The notes under the pieces are model-generated. The model saw only the letters and a program-made list of their open reading frames with translations. It was not told where the DNA came from and ran no database searches. From assembly GCF_025399195.1 (NCBI RefSeq), contig NW_026252099.1, positions 1-64,000 on the forward strand: 64,000 bases of DNA. The letters run 5' to 3'. This stretch comes from Umbelopsis ramanniana AG (lineage: Eukaryota; Mucoromycota; Umbelopsidomycetes; Umbelopsidales; Umbelopsidaceae). A program made the position numbers and the translations under genes. Shown piece after piece: positions 45,047 to 57,267 of the stretch. Within the stretch, counting starts at the first letter, position 1. The number at the start of each line of letters is the position of its first letter.

Positions 45047-45844
45047 ATGGCCATGTTGATTACTTTAGTACGTCATGGTAATACTGATGCTAATAGAGAT
45101 AGATGGCTGCAAGGCCAAATGGGTTAGTGTTGCTATGGTCATCTCACTACGTTCTGAATCTCCTAACATACATAATTATTAGATACCCAGCTGAACGAGA
45201 CTGGCAGGCAGCAAGCTGAACTTGTCGGTCAGCGACTATCAAATGAGCAATTTGATGTTATTTACAGTAGTGATTTATCTAGGTGTAAACAAGTAAGTTC
45301 TGGTATCATTATTGCCAGCAGTGAAAGCTTGTTGCTGAGATTATTTAATGTTTCTCAGACAGCGGATGGCATAACCAATTTCCATCAACAAACTCCCATT
45401 ATTTTCGATAAGAGACTTCGAGAGCATGATTTTGGCAGTCTGAATGGAAAGCCAGTATCAGCCATTAATGCTGGCGCCAAGGCCCGAGGTATCAGTGCCG
45501 CAGATTATATCATAGATCAAGGCGGTGAAAGCGATCAAGAGGTCGAAACCCGAGTCTTGGAGGCATTCAACGATATTGTTAGCAAGTCACAGCAAGCAGG
45601 CCACTCGCATATTCTAATCGTCAGTCATGGCGGACCTCTGGGCATCATTATTAGCTGGATGGTGGAAGACCAAAAATATGAATTACCAGCTGATCCGCCA
45701 AGGACTATAAAATTAGGCAATACATCAGTGACAAGAGTTTCCATCACAGGTTGCTCGGGACGAATAGAGCTTTTTAACTGTCAAAAGCATTTGTCTATTA
45801 TGATGGACACTTCACTACAAAACGACCGTGGTCCTGCTGTTTAA
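45047..45844 (+). CDS. histidine phosphatase (phosphoglycerate mutase-like/TIGAR-like)
   Basis: The ATG at 45047 gives MAMLITLVRHGNTDANRD; His10 in RHG is the phospho-acceptor. Exon 1 ends in ...LQGQM and continues DTQLNETGRQQAELVGQRL. The second catalytic site is EHDFGSLNG (the acid Glu), and the second histidine is HILIVSHGGPLG. An insertion between them (GISAADYIIDQGGESDQEVE) matches the TIGAR/fructose-2,6-bisphosphatase-like branch rather than glycolytic mutases. The substrate could be a sugar bisphosphate or another phosphate ester; it cannot be decided from sequence. Three exons, with AATAAAAATAG shortly after the stop as polyadenylation signal. Confidence 0.88.
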
Positions 45845-46273
45845 CGATGGTTCCTATCTCAAATAAAAATAGAATGTTGTTTACCAGTTGCTTGTTTCAG
45901 CAAAGTCATCGGCTGTGAAGCGAACTTGTCACTGATCTCCTCTCTATTTTTGGAAGACTCTGTCGGAAGCTCAAAAAGCCGGTAGGTAGGTAATTTCTGA
46001 TCAGGGACCCTGACTCTGCTGGCAAATGAGCATGAGTTACCCCTCCCTCGTCCGAATAGTGATGAAGACGTAAACTGTGATAATAATAATAAAAAGAGTT
46101 TAAAGTCATCGTATTGTTATCAACGGAAGGTCATTAGAATAAAGAGCATCCACATTACCAGTGGCTTTCGAGGTTGCATTTGGCAAATGCCTTTAAAAAA
46201 AGGGACTTTGAAATCAACTTGATCCCGAATTCGGCGTCACCATCTCCTCCCCCTCCTCTTTCCCCTCTTCCCA
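45845..46273. other. intergenic with CT-rich leader of the TBC gene
   Basis: Contains a short AAT repeat near 46080-46092 and a 35-bp CT-rich tract just before the ATG at 46274. No gene. Confidence 0.5.
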
Positions 46274-48603
46274 ATGCCAGCGTCTAAGGCAACCTCCGAT
46301 ATCTCATCTGATGGCGACGAAATGTATTCGGCTGCTCGCGAATCGGTAGACCAAGACGTCTCTAACGAAGTGCAAGACTCATCCACTAATGGCAAGTTCT
46401 CTCATCACAAAGCTCAGAATTCCATACATAGCCAAGAATCAGATAGCACCATCAAGTCATCACATTCCTCCTTGGGCCGAAGAAGTTCACACCGAAAAAG
46501 CTCTGGAAATGTTAACGCTCTGGTACAAGATGCTATTCAAAGACGAACTTCTCTGAAAGGTACTCCTATCAATGAAGCTGATCTAAATGAAGTATCATTA
46601 GATAGCGATGCTACATCTACTCCGTCTGCTGCTGGCGGCCGACGTAGACGTATGACTGTCTCTAACCGGGATGCTCCATCCGGTATGCGACAGGTGCCAC
46701 TTCCTACACCGCCTAAAGACATTATCAATGGCCTCAATGTTCTGCCACATGAAAGCGAAGATACTTTATCCAGTGAATCAGGGCACCAGCAGGCAAATCA
46801 AGGCCATGAAACTACCACCCGTCCAGCACGCTCACAGACGGTTGGTTCAAATTATGATCTCCTTCTCGCACGGTTGGAGGTTCAAAATAACGAAATCACC
46901 AGTGATCCCAAAAGAGAGGAGTATGAGGAACAACAAATTGAGGAAATCAGAGGCAGTTTTGAGCGTGTATACAATGAAGCTGTTAGCAAAGGAGAAGAAG
47001 AAGATATTGATTGGGAATTTTGGAGTACGGTGATCAGTGATTTTAACACTGTCGCCAAAACACACCCAAAAGAGTTGTCCAAAAATATTCAGCAGGGCAT
47101 TCCACCGGCTCTCCGCGGCATGATATGGCAACTATTCTCGAAATCCAAAGATCCAGAGCTGGAAGAGCAATATATGAGGCTATTGAAAGAAGACTCTGTT
47201 TATGAAAAGGCTATTTTGAGAGATCTCCCCAGAACTTTCCCTAAGCATGACTATTTTGAAAAGGACGGCCCCGGCCAACAAGCCCTCTTCAATGTTGTGA
47301 AAGCTTATTCATTGTACGATACCGACGTTGGCTACTGCCAAGGCCTTGCTTTCATAGTTGGCCCACTTTTGCTGAACGTAAGGAGCGACTTTCTCTTCCT
47401 ATTTTTATGTTGGTGTGATTTGATGCGGACAAGAAACAACATGAAGAATGCAATTCTTGTGCTATTTTGTTTGTAACCAGAGACTTACCTTACACAACAA
47501 CTTTTGCTTTAGATGCCTGAGGAAGAAGCTTTCTGTGTTCTTGTACGCCTGATGAAGCATTACAATTTAAGAGGCAACTTTACACATCAAATGGAAGCCA
47601 TCAACCAACGATTATACCAATTTGAAGGGTTACTGAAAGAGCATATCCCTCATTTGCACCGGCATTTGGAGGCACAGGGCATTCGAGCTAGCATGTACGC
47701 CACCCAATGGTTTATGACCATGTTCGCTTACAAGGTCCCATTCAATCTTGTATACCGTATTTACGACATTGTGCTAGCTGAAGGCACCGAAGCTCTCTTC
47801 CGGTTCTCACTAGCCCTCATGGAAAGAAATCAAGCAATCATATTAAGTTTGGATTTCGACGGGCTGCTTCATTTCTTAAAAAACGAAATGATGGATACTT
47901 ATAAGGTAAGAATAGTGCACTACTAATGGAAAAGCACCATTGGTTTGTCTTAATACTAACAAATGACATTTGCGTTCCGTTCCTCTCAGGAGGACTCTAG
48001 GGGCTTTGTACGAGATGCCTATGGCATTAAAATTACACCAAAAAAATTGGATCGACTGGCAAAACAATACACCTCTGAAGCGGCTCGGGCTAGTGGCGAA
48101 GCTGAAGTACTGGACACTCTTCGAAAGCAGAACAAGCAATTGAAGGATTCTGTCAAGCGACTCGAAAACTCAGTGAACCAACTTAACACCGAACACATTA
48201 CTGTAGCCAATCGACTGATTGAGTCCAAGTTAGAGATGGCAAGACTCAACGACGAGAACGACGCACTTCATCAACAATCTAATGAACTGAAGCGAGCGCT
48301 TGATACCCTTCCTGCCGAGGTAGAAGCACGAGTCAAGGAAGAAATGGAAATTTTGTGTACGAAGAATGCCGCTCTCGTAGAACGAAATAGCGCCTTGGAA
48401 GAACAACTGAGCGTAAGTATAAGGCAATGATAAGAGAAATTTGCTCTCCGAATAAGTTTGACCCACGCAAGATACTTACTGACCTCTTATAGTATATGGA
48501 ATCCATGATCATTGATATCAAGATGAAGTTCGCTGAAAGCGAGAATGAGCGTGACACTCTTCGTCGAAAATTGGGAGATATGAAGAGATTGATGGGCGCG
48601 TAA
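46274..48603 (+). CDS. GYP5: TBC-domain Rab GTPase-activating protein (GYP5/EVI5 type)
   Basis: The ATG at 46274 starts a Ser-rich disordered region of about 190 residues. The TBC domain follows: IQQGIPPALRGMIWQLFS, then ILRDLPRTFPKH with the catalytic arginine of IxxDxxR, and DVGYCQGLAFIVG with the catalytic glutamine of YCQG. It continues after the intron at 47379 with MYATQWFMTMFAYKVP. A C-terminal coiled coil (LRKQNKQLKDSVKRLENSVN onward) spans about 200 residues and ends GDMKRLMGA, as in yeast Gyp5/Gyl1 and EVI5. Both catalytic fingers are intact. Gyp5 stimulates Ypt1 and Sec4 hydrolysis at the Golgi and at growth sites. The Rab8/SEC4 gene in this window is a plausible substrate (inference). 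Confidence 0.92.
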
Positions 48604-48991
48604 GCCTATAAGAAAGCAAGTAAATCCATACATACCCATTTCATAATGTAGATATTATTTTAACTCACTGCGTCGATAAAAGAGAAAGACAGCACCCGTA
48701 CTTTTTTTTTTCTATTTTTTCATTTTCCTAACAGCTGTTTGACCAAGTGTGCCTATCATTACTTTAGCTTATTGTTCCAACTTTGACCCATAAAATCAAT
48801 TGTGAAGCAATTACCTTGGCTTCATAACCTCTTTTGCCTCGATTGGTAGTCGGAATGTCGTAAATGGAGGCGCTGTGAGAGCCGATGCAACGGAAGATGC
48901 CCGACTCCACCGAGTCAAACCAAAAAAAATATAAAACCCCTCTCACACGATCGAGCAACTTCATCTCCTCTTTTCTTCCTTTTTTCACATA
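48604..48991. other. intergenic: promoter of the T-protein gene
   Basis: No ORF. Contains the TATA box at 48930 followed by a CT-rich leader (48938-48990), a strong-promoter layout. Confidence 0.5.
48930..48936 (+). promoter_or_regulatory. TATA box of the glycine cleavage T-protein gene
   Basis: TATAAAA, 56 bp upstream of the start codon, followed by a CT-rich leader. With the biased T/C-ending codons of the gene this suggests strong expression. Confidence 0.6.
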
Positions 48992-50313
48992 ATGATTGCT
49001 ACCAAGTTGCTCAAGAAGCCTGCTATGCTGACTTTGGCAAAGCGCTCCTATGCGTCTACCTCAAAGGTAAGGTTAAACCGGAGACCTTGAGCTTAAACGT
49101 ATCGTACACGTGATGTCTGACCGAACGCTCTCTGTTCAGACTCTTAAGCAGACAGCTCTCCACGATTTTCACTTGAAGCATGGTGGTAAGATGGTTCCCT
49201 TCGCTGGCTATGCTATGCCCGTTCAATACTCTGGTATGGGTGTCTTGGCCTCCCATCTTCACACTCGTGAGAAAGCCTCGATCTTTGATGTTTCCCACAT
49301 GTTGCAAACAAGGTAAATACGAGATCATGTTTTACTACTTAACCTGGCGTTGGCTGACTGGTAGTTCTTCTAGACTGATTGGAAAGGACCGTGCTAAATT
49401 CTTCGAAACTTTGGTAGTGGCTGATTTGCATAATCTGCCCGTCGGAAGTGGCACATTGTCGGTGTTTACCAATGAGAACGGAGGTATCATCGACGATACG
49501 ATCATCATGCAGCAAGCTGACTCTCTCTACGTTGTTTCCAACGCTGCTTGTGCTGAGAAGGATCTTGCACATATCAACAAGCACCTCAAGGTGTTCCAAG
49601 ATAAGGGTGGAGATGTCGATCTCAAAATTATCGAAGATCACTCTCTTGTGGCTATTCAGGGCCCTAAAGCCGCTGCTGCATTGGAATCTTTGATTGGAGA
49701 AGATTTGAGAGACTTTGCCTTCATGAACGGTCGTTTCATTACCATTCGCGGTGTTCACTGCCACGTTGCTCGCTCCGGTTACACTGGTGAAGACGGTTTC
49801 GAGTTGTCCATCCCTACTGCTGATGCCGTTAATATTACCGACCTCTTGCTTTCTCATCCCGATGTTGAACTTGCTGGTTTAGGTGCTCGTGACTCTTTGC
49901 GTTTGGAAGCTGGTCTCTGCTTGTATGGTAACGACCTTGATGATACCACTACCCCTGTTGAAGGTGGTTTGACCTGGACCATTCCTAAGTCTCGTCGTGA
50001 GACTGGTGGCTTTTTGGGTGCTGAACATATCTTGCCTCAGATCAAGGGTGGTGTTTCCCGTCGTCGCGTCGGTCTGTTTGTTGAAGGTGCTCCTGCTCGT
50101 GAAGGTGCCGAAATCCTCTCTCCCGATGGTGAAGTCATTGGTAACGTCACCTCCGGTGTTCCCAGCCCTTGCTTGAAGCGTAACATCGCCATGGGATATG
50201 TCAAGTCTGGTTTCCACAAGAATGGCACTGCTCTTAAGGTTCGTGTCCGTAACAGAGTTCAGGACGCTTCTATCACCAAGATGCCATTTGTTCCTGCCAA
50301 ATACCACAAATAA
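48992..50313 (+). CDS. GCV1: aminomethyltransferase, glycine cleavage T-protein
   Basis: The ATG at 48992 opens a mitochondrial presequence rich in Lys, Arg and Ser ([20 protein letters not shown]). After an intron comes [20 protein letters not shown], and after a second intron the product continues [20 protein letters not shown]. The folate-binding core includes [14 protein letters not shown] and [17 protein letters not shown], where the conserved Asp and Glu sit. The tail is [20 protein letters not shown] and ends FVPAKYHK. The enzyme transfers the aminomethyl carbon from H-protein to tetrahydrofolate and releases ammonia. The third exon shows strong preference for C/T-ending codons, unlike neighbours, consistent with high expression. 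Confidence 0.95.
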
Positions 50314-50887
50314 GCCATAGCTTATGACCTCCTCACTCATCTGGCTGGCCTTTTATGATTGTACATTGTCACAGCCCATGACCTACCCTTCCTACACACA
50401 ATATAGCTCCTTTTTTTTCCTGTTTGTCTTCTTTATGATATTTACCCTAGCATTCACAATCCCATCAATAAAAAAATCCTAGATGTTTTGATTGAAAAAG
50501 TTGCCGTTCTAATTTTCTACTAATGACAAACGAATTTTTATTATGGAGAGTACATGAAAATAAGTATTGGTTGCGTCTTTTGGTATTTTGCACCACGAAC
50601 ATACATATTGACATTTAATGGGGATGAGAGAGAGGGTATAGCGAAGTAGGAGATAGGTGATTCTGTGGAGAGTTTGGGGGTTTAAAAGAGAAACAAGTTA
50701 CCCAAAGCTCCAGTAGCAGCCATAAGTAGCTGGCAATTCATACACAAAACTTTACAAGAATGGGAAAGATTATGAACACAGACAAAGTTAAAGAACAAAA
50801 AAGTGGTGGGGGGGGAGGCAATCACATACAGAGAGAAAACAATAAAAAAATAAAATAGAAAGAAACGTAAACCAGAGATTGGGCCAC
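50314..50887. other. convergent 3' region of GCV1 and MGA2/SPT23
   Basis: No gene. Holds AATAAA near 50467 for GCV1, a T8 run, and a G8 run near 50807-50814 (C8 in the other transcript). Confidence 0.5.
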
Positions 50888-53800
50888 TTAAATAGTGCCC
50901 ATGAGTGTGATCTTACGCAGAGAGGGTGTAAAGCCTATAAGGTATTCATAGACAGCCGAGTTTGTTCGTACATAGTGTAGTAATAACAACGACACAATGA
51001 CTAAAAGCAAAAGAGGATGAGTATTCAAATGATGAGAATAGCTTGCAATAAAGAATTGGATACATACCAAACAAAATAGGCAACCAAAAAAGATAGAGCA
51101 ACTTATCCTTCTTCAGTCGCTTGTACTTTTCACGATGCCATAAGTACTTGTTTTCATCCATAATGACAGCGCCATGATAATACACAGGCTCGCCATCAGC
51201 ATCTTCTTCGCCAGAGGGACTTTCGCTATCATCCGCTGTAGTTGTTGCATCAGAAGATTCAGCTTCAGATTGCTTGCTGGATACCTTTGCTGGCGTATTC
51301 AAAAGCTTGCTGGAAAGCTCAAGTCGATGTTTAGACCGTGAAGCGAAGCGGTGAACTCGAACATTGTTACTGACCACAGCGGTGGGCGGTGTGGTGATAT
51401 TTGCCTCGGATTCTTCCGATGGATTAAGGAATCGATGGCGGTGCTCTTGCTCTTGTGTGGTGAGCTGATGAAGGGGAGCTGGAGTGACATCCGAGGAAGC
51501 AGGTTCAACCCCATCCTTGTTGTCCCATGGCCAACCATCATCTTCCATGTCATTGTCGGTGTCAGTGAACGGGCCATCCATCAAGAGATGGTCATCCAAA
51601 GTTTGGAGCGTTGACCGGACAAAGTCTCGAGCAGATTGAGGAAGCTTTTGTCTAACACGAGTCAGGTGAGTGGCCATACGATCCAGTCGACGCTGAATAG
51701 CGGCCGCTAATGCTTGATCATCCTTGGAGAGAGCACTGGATTCAGCTAGGACATGGGCAGCAAGCTGTTGCACTTCAGCCAATCGTTCTCGGAGCTTGGT
51801 ATCGTTCAAAGCACTAGATGCTTGTTGCTGTAATTCATGTAGTCTGGCACGAAGCTTGGAGTCATGAAGCATAGTGTGAGCGTATTTCTGCAAATGGGAA
51901 ATTCGGCTACGACCACAAGTGGTATAGTCGTTAAGCGCTGATGAAGCCTGATGCTGCAAGTCAGTTAGACGTTCTCGAACTTTAGAATCTGCAATGGCGT
52001 CTGATGCTCTTTGCTGAATTTCCGTCAATAATTCGCGAACCCAAAATAATGAAGCTTGCGTCAACTCGGATAAATGCGTTTCATCTCTATCACCTGCAAC
52101 GCCCGAGAATGCTAATGTTGGATCCGCCGAGAGCTGCAGCCAGTCAGCCATCTGCATAGCAGAGTGCCTTCTATTGCTACGGCTCTTGTTGCGCAAGAGG
52201 ATATTGCTGCGAAGATTGGGTAATTGAGATACATCATCTTCGGATTCGTCAGAGCCTTGTTCTACAGGCAGATTGAAATCAGTAGCTTCATCAATAGCAT
52301 CTCGCTCGTCATCAGAACGTCGGAAGTCACTGCTGTCGTCCGAATCGTATTCATTTTCAGACGATGCTGCATACGAGTCATCCAAATCAACAACATGAAT
52401 AGGTCCGCCAAGCACGTCTACGATATCTTCATAATCATTGTCGAAAGCTAATTCGACAGCTAATTTGCCGTGGACAGTTTGGATTGTTTGATCGACACGA
52501 CCGGTATCAATAAGCTCATTGACACAAGCTAACTTGCCTGCCCAGCTGGCAAAATGAAGCGCAGTATAGCCGTTACGATCTTGCTTGTTGATATCACATC
52601 CATAGTCAGACAGAGCTTTGCATAGTTCAGAGTAACCCAATAGAGCGGAGATATGAAGCATGGTATGACCAGAGTCATTGCAAGTATCAATGTGACATAA
52701 CGTGTCTTTCGGGGTGGACTTCAAGGCTTCAATAACTCGGCTTTCCATATCTGATAGGTAGCGAGATTTTGCCTCCTTGTAAACTTGAGTAGCTTGCATT
52801 TCATTCTTTCGATAACTCAACTGGTGCTGACTTCCTTGGCTATCATGCTGGCTTCCATCATCGTTGCTGCCTTGTTGTGATTGAGCCTGTCCACTTCCAG
52901 ATCCACCTTGTACAATTCTCATGGCTATTTGACGAGCGTCTTCCAGCTTGCCAGTGGTTTTCAAACCAACCACTTGTAGAGCAAGCTCCATCAATGCACG
53001 ATCGCTTTCATCAAAGTAGGTAAAAAGTGGGACATCTTGGCCATCCAGGACAATAGGATGTTCTTTCAACGATACCACTACGGTGCCTGGATTGGTGGCA
53101 GGAGGGAGTATACACACAAGAGTGTTTTGACTCCAACAATGCGTTGGCATCGCTGGATTCTCTCCAAATAAGCAGGTCACACCTTCATAGAAGCCAGATC
53201 CTAGAATAGTCACTTCAACACCACCATAAACTGGGCCTTCAGCGGGAATAACTCGGTTTACTAAAGCTTGTTGTCTACGCTCTGTCGGTCGCATGCGAGC
53301 GGCTGCAGCCTGTGCTTGCAGAGTATCCAGTTGTGGGAGTTCCCTGGGAAGAGTAGGCGTATTGCTGTTGTCAGTATGTGATGGTAACTTGGGTCGATGA
53401 CTTGATTGTTGTAACACTTCTGGAATGTGAGTCATGGTGGGTGAAGTTAACCTTTCCAGTGCATTCATCAAACTGAAGTCGTTGTCGTGCATTTGAGACT
53501 CCGTGTGAGCAGCCATGCTAGCATTCAGTTCCATCGATGGCATAGACACATCTACTGGGCTAGGCAACTGTGACAAGAATCGTTCAACTTCCAAGAAATC
53601 CGTTGAATTGGTAATATGTCCGTTATTGTCTGCTGAATCTCGAAGATGAATTTTCATCTCTTGTAAATCACTTTTTGAAAAATGGACTGAAGTTGCATAT
53701 GACGATGCTTCTGGCGACGCTTGTAGGACCAGTGGGCTAAGAGGACCGTTTATGGATGAAAGCTGCATAGATGTTGGAGTTGCTGGTATAGATGCAATGG

Positions 53801-55582
53801 GACTGGATGTACCAGAGTCAGATTCACCATCGGTGCTTTGATTCTTCTTTTTGTTTGCCTTCCTAGAGGAGCTTGATGTATGGTTTGAATCGTGAGAGTC
53901 GTATTCTTCTCTATTACGTTTTTTAGGACCAGTAGAAGATGTAGAATTTAATTTGCTGCTTTTGTGATCGTCCGTAATCATAATAGACGGCGAGATGCCG
54001 ACAGCAACAACTTCATCATTGTGATCTTTGAGAGCTAATTTAATGCTGTGTAATAAATTGAATTAGGCACGCATTTCTTCTTTTTTTTTGGGGGGGGACG
54101 GCAATGAAGTGCAAGGAATACGTCTATGCAATCCAAAATCTGGGGAATATTAATACTTACCGAAAACCGGACTTCTCAGCATGGTGTCTACAATAGCATG
54201 TGAAACGTGTCGGTAACACTGTTTCTCCAGCAGAATAATCAACATAGTCGCAGCAATTGAACTGCAGTATCTTTGAACGTTCAGTTGCCATCACGTCTTC
54301 ATCGTCGAGATCAGGTAAGGGTTCGAAGGTAATAGATGTGTTCTTGGCGCTTTTTTTATTGGCAAGCTTGGCTCTCTTATTGTCACGCTTTCGTTGCAAT
54401 CGCTTTCTCTACAGTCATGCAAAACATTGAGGTCAGAGGTTTGCAACTATATGTGGAGATGGACGTAAAAAAGATACATACCTCTCTATGGACGCAATTG
54501 AAGCACATGATCACTTCCCTTGTCAATTCACTGGCGCAGACGACAGTTGCATCCAGTCTCAGTACTTGAGATTCATGTAGGGCTGTGCCGCTGACAGGGT
54601 TTGCATCGGCTTGTGGGTTCTTTCCATTGATTCTCTTCAATTTTTCTCTCGCGACCATATGAGTTGGTAACTTGATGTGTGACCATTCTTTTACACGCTC
54701 TCCTCTAGCATCAATCAACTCTATGCCAAGTTTGATCTGAGTTTCAACTCGAGATTTCGTACCGCTTTCTGGTATGCCGAAGACGCGGATTTCGAGGGGT
54801 CTGATATACGAAGGTGGGCGAGAGCGAAACATGATAAAGAGAAGATAGAGAGAGGAAGAGAAGAAAAGAAAGATTTAGTAAAGAAAAGCGCTCTGCAAAG
54901 CTAACCCCAAGTCATGTGTCACGTACCTTAGGCTTTGACCAGCAGTTGAATCGTTCACTGGAGCCATGGTCGCTAAACGGTCACTGTTAAAAAATTTAGA
55001 GTAGGTTGGGGTTAGTCGACAGCTTTACCCCATTCAATCTTTTGATGCTTGTGAGTGGACCCTTACATTGATGAATGGACAAATTGATCATAGTCCAGAC
55101 AATCATTGGCCAGTGTGGGGACCATCGTTTCATGTGAAAATGTCTATTAAGCAGAACTTATTGCATAAGCATGGAATCTCCCAAATGTAGTAATCGATCC
55201 TCTACACCACTCTTAAAATTTTAAATAACAATCGTACCTCAATAACCTTGTCTCCTTTGTTATCATCGTCATCGTGGGTACAGTTGGCAGGGCTTGGCGG
55301 GTCGAAACTACCAGTTCCACTATGACCGCTAGTTGCTGATGCTGTTGGGGACGTTGCCGACATAAGTCCATCATCCATTCCAAAGCTCCCTGGTTCGCCA
55401 ACAATATAGTTTCCATCGTCAAATATTCGAGGCATCGTAAACAGAGAAGTCTCGAAAAGTCCAAACTCGTCTTGCTTATCTTTGATCAACTGCTCCAGAT
55501 GGCTGTCGACATTGTCGTTTCCTACTTGGTTGTGGCTGTCTGATCTAGTTGACTCTATCATCACGTCGGATTCCTGGGTCAT
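50888..55582 (-). CDS. MGA2: SPT23/MGA2-type membrane-tethered transcription factor
   Basis: The start at 55582 reads MTQESDVMIESTRSD. Small exons then read SHETMVPTLANDCLDYDQFV, then RPLEIRVFGIPE and SRVETQIKLGIELI. The conserved N-terminal block ends SPSIMITDDHKSSK, diagnostic of Spt23/Mga2. A very large exon (53981-51069) follows with basic nuclear-type clusters, an IPT/TIG fold (VYGGVEVTILGSGFYEGVTC), ankyrin repeats (GHTMLHISALLGYSELCKAL and GYTALHFASWAGKLACVNEL), a helical repeat array (about 52040-51620), and near the end one membrane span split by an intron (LYLFWLPILF then VIVSLLLLHYV). Yeast homologues sit in the ER membrane, sense lipid saturation, are freed by Rsp5 ubiquitin and proteasome processing, and switch on OLE1. 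Confidence 0.9.
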
Positions 55583-56080
55583 CAAAGGCTCAAACTGATC
55601 CTATCCGGTTCTCGCTGACGAAATTCTGCAGGAACCAAATGGCGGGTATGCAAAATTTAGATGATGAGAATATAACCAATCGCTGCTTAATGCCGATTCG
55701 TAGCTAACTTTTTTCGGTGGCTAACTGTCTGGAAATATTCAAATAACAATGGCGTTGCGTTGATCCTGTTCTCGAAAGTATCAAGGTTGTAACAGGGACA
55801 GTGAGCGATGCTTTGAAATGGTTCGATTGAACTAGTGACCCAGCAGTCGCACGTATTTCATTCGCCCGGGTGAGTGGAGCTAGTGCTCGCTTCTGATTGG
55901 CTGATAAAGATGAGGCCCTTTTTTCGCGGGACTGATGAACATCTTAAAGCAAAGCTTAAGCCATGTTACAACGTAAACAACTAACAAATAAATAACAGCA
56001 AAGTATTGCATTGTAAAAAAAAAAAAAAGTTTACAAGTAGTGTTTATACGGGACAGGAAAAAGTTTTAGGGAAAATGAAT
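55583..56080. other. MGA2/SPT23 promoter and eIF3g 3' flank
   Basis: Holds CCAAT motifs on both strands (about 55677 plus, 55896 minus), a poly-A run at 56015-56028, and no ORF. The CCAAT on the minus strand is correctly oriented for MGA2 transcription, about 310 bp upstream. Confidence 0.5.
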
Positions 56081-57267
56081 CTATGAACTACGAGCAAATT
56101 CAACTCTCAAGATGAGACTGTCATAACCAAGACCATTGACAGCCTGTTGTGCTCTTTCGGCTTCTTCCTTCATACCGAAAGAAACGAATGCAAAACCTTT
56201 GCATACGCCTGTCTCGCGGTCACGAGCAAGGTAGACACGACTTATTTGACCGAATCTTCTGAAGAGTTCATAAATGTCGTTCTCGGTAACATCTTCTGAA
56301 AGGTTGGTCACACGCAGAGTAGCGCTGTCATCACGCTTCTCGCGTGGCGACTCGCCCACAGCAGTAGCTCCCTTTCGGAGATGTGGAGCAATGTATTTGT
56401 TGGGTCCCATACCGGAACCGCCGCTAGGTTCAGGTGATTCAGGACGAGAAGAACCTATATTACACATTCAAGTTGTTTAGTTTCGTAATACAATAACCAT
56501 AGATAAGCAGTCATGATTTTCCAATACAAAGATTCCTTTATATTTACCTTCATTCTTAACGCCTTCGAGTGATGCTGCAATTTCGTCCAAAGGTTGCAAG
56601 GTATCCTTGTAAGGACACTTGGAAGTGAAATGTTCGCCCTTGCAAATTCTGCACATAATGTTCTTGCTCTTCAATGCTTGTCTCATCTTAGTCTCTTGTT
56701 CATCAGTTTGTTGTTCAGCAGTGGGTGTCTTTCCGTATGATGATGAAAGCTTCAATGGGATGTTTTCGCCAATAGTGGTTGTTGAAAGATCAGGACCGGG
56801 CTTGTTTCCCTTCTCTTCTCCAAACTTTGCCCACTTTTTTCGCTCAGCTACTGCCTTGTTGACATATTCTGTGACAAGCTTAGTTTTGATTTTGCGAGTG
56901 ACCTAATGCAAAGAAATGCGATAAGTTAGAAGGTCGTTGAATGGGCAAAGGGCTTGTTTCTTTGGTACCTTGACTTTCTTGCCATCATCATTATCTCTGT
57001 ATTCAACAATAACTTTCAAACCGTTCTCATCTGTGTAAACTTGAGTCTGGAAGGCATCTGAAATCATATTTTGTTTGTGTCAGTTATCCAATTATCATCA
57101 TGGTTGAATGTGTACTTCTTAATCTCTCTAACCTTCTTCTTCTTCGACCTCGTCAGCCCATGAAGGCTTTGTGGGTGCTCTTTATGTTGTAGTTAGTACG
57201 ATGTATAGAAGAATGTATTGCTTTAACTGACAGATGTAGAGCCTACTTACAGAGTATCAGCTGGCAT
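56081..57267 (-). CDS. TIF35: translation initiation factor eIF3 subunit g
   Basis: The start at 57267 reads MPADT, followed after the first intron by APTKPSWADEVEEEE, the eIF3g N-terminal eIF3i-binding region. Next are QTQVYTDENGLKVIVEYR, a Lys-rich helix (KTKLVTEYVNKAVAERKKWA), and a CCHC zinc knuckle (CRICKGEHFTSKCPY). An RRM closes the protein, with RNP2 LRVTNL and RNP1 KGFAFVSF, ending EFARSS. eIF3g is part of the 13- or 6-subunit eIF3 that recruits mRNA to the 40S ribosome and aids scanning. Five introns or so. It lies tail-to-head upstream of MGA2 on the same strand. Confidence 0.94.

Noticed and set aside
55815-55840. GGTTCGATTGAAC resembling a tRNA B box
   Set aside because: No A box, acceptor stem or cloverleaf can be built around it.
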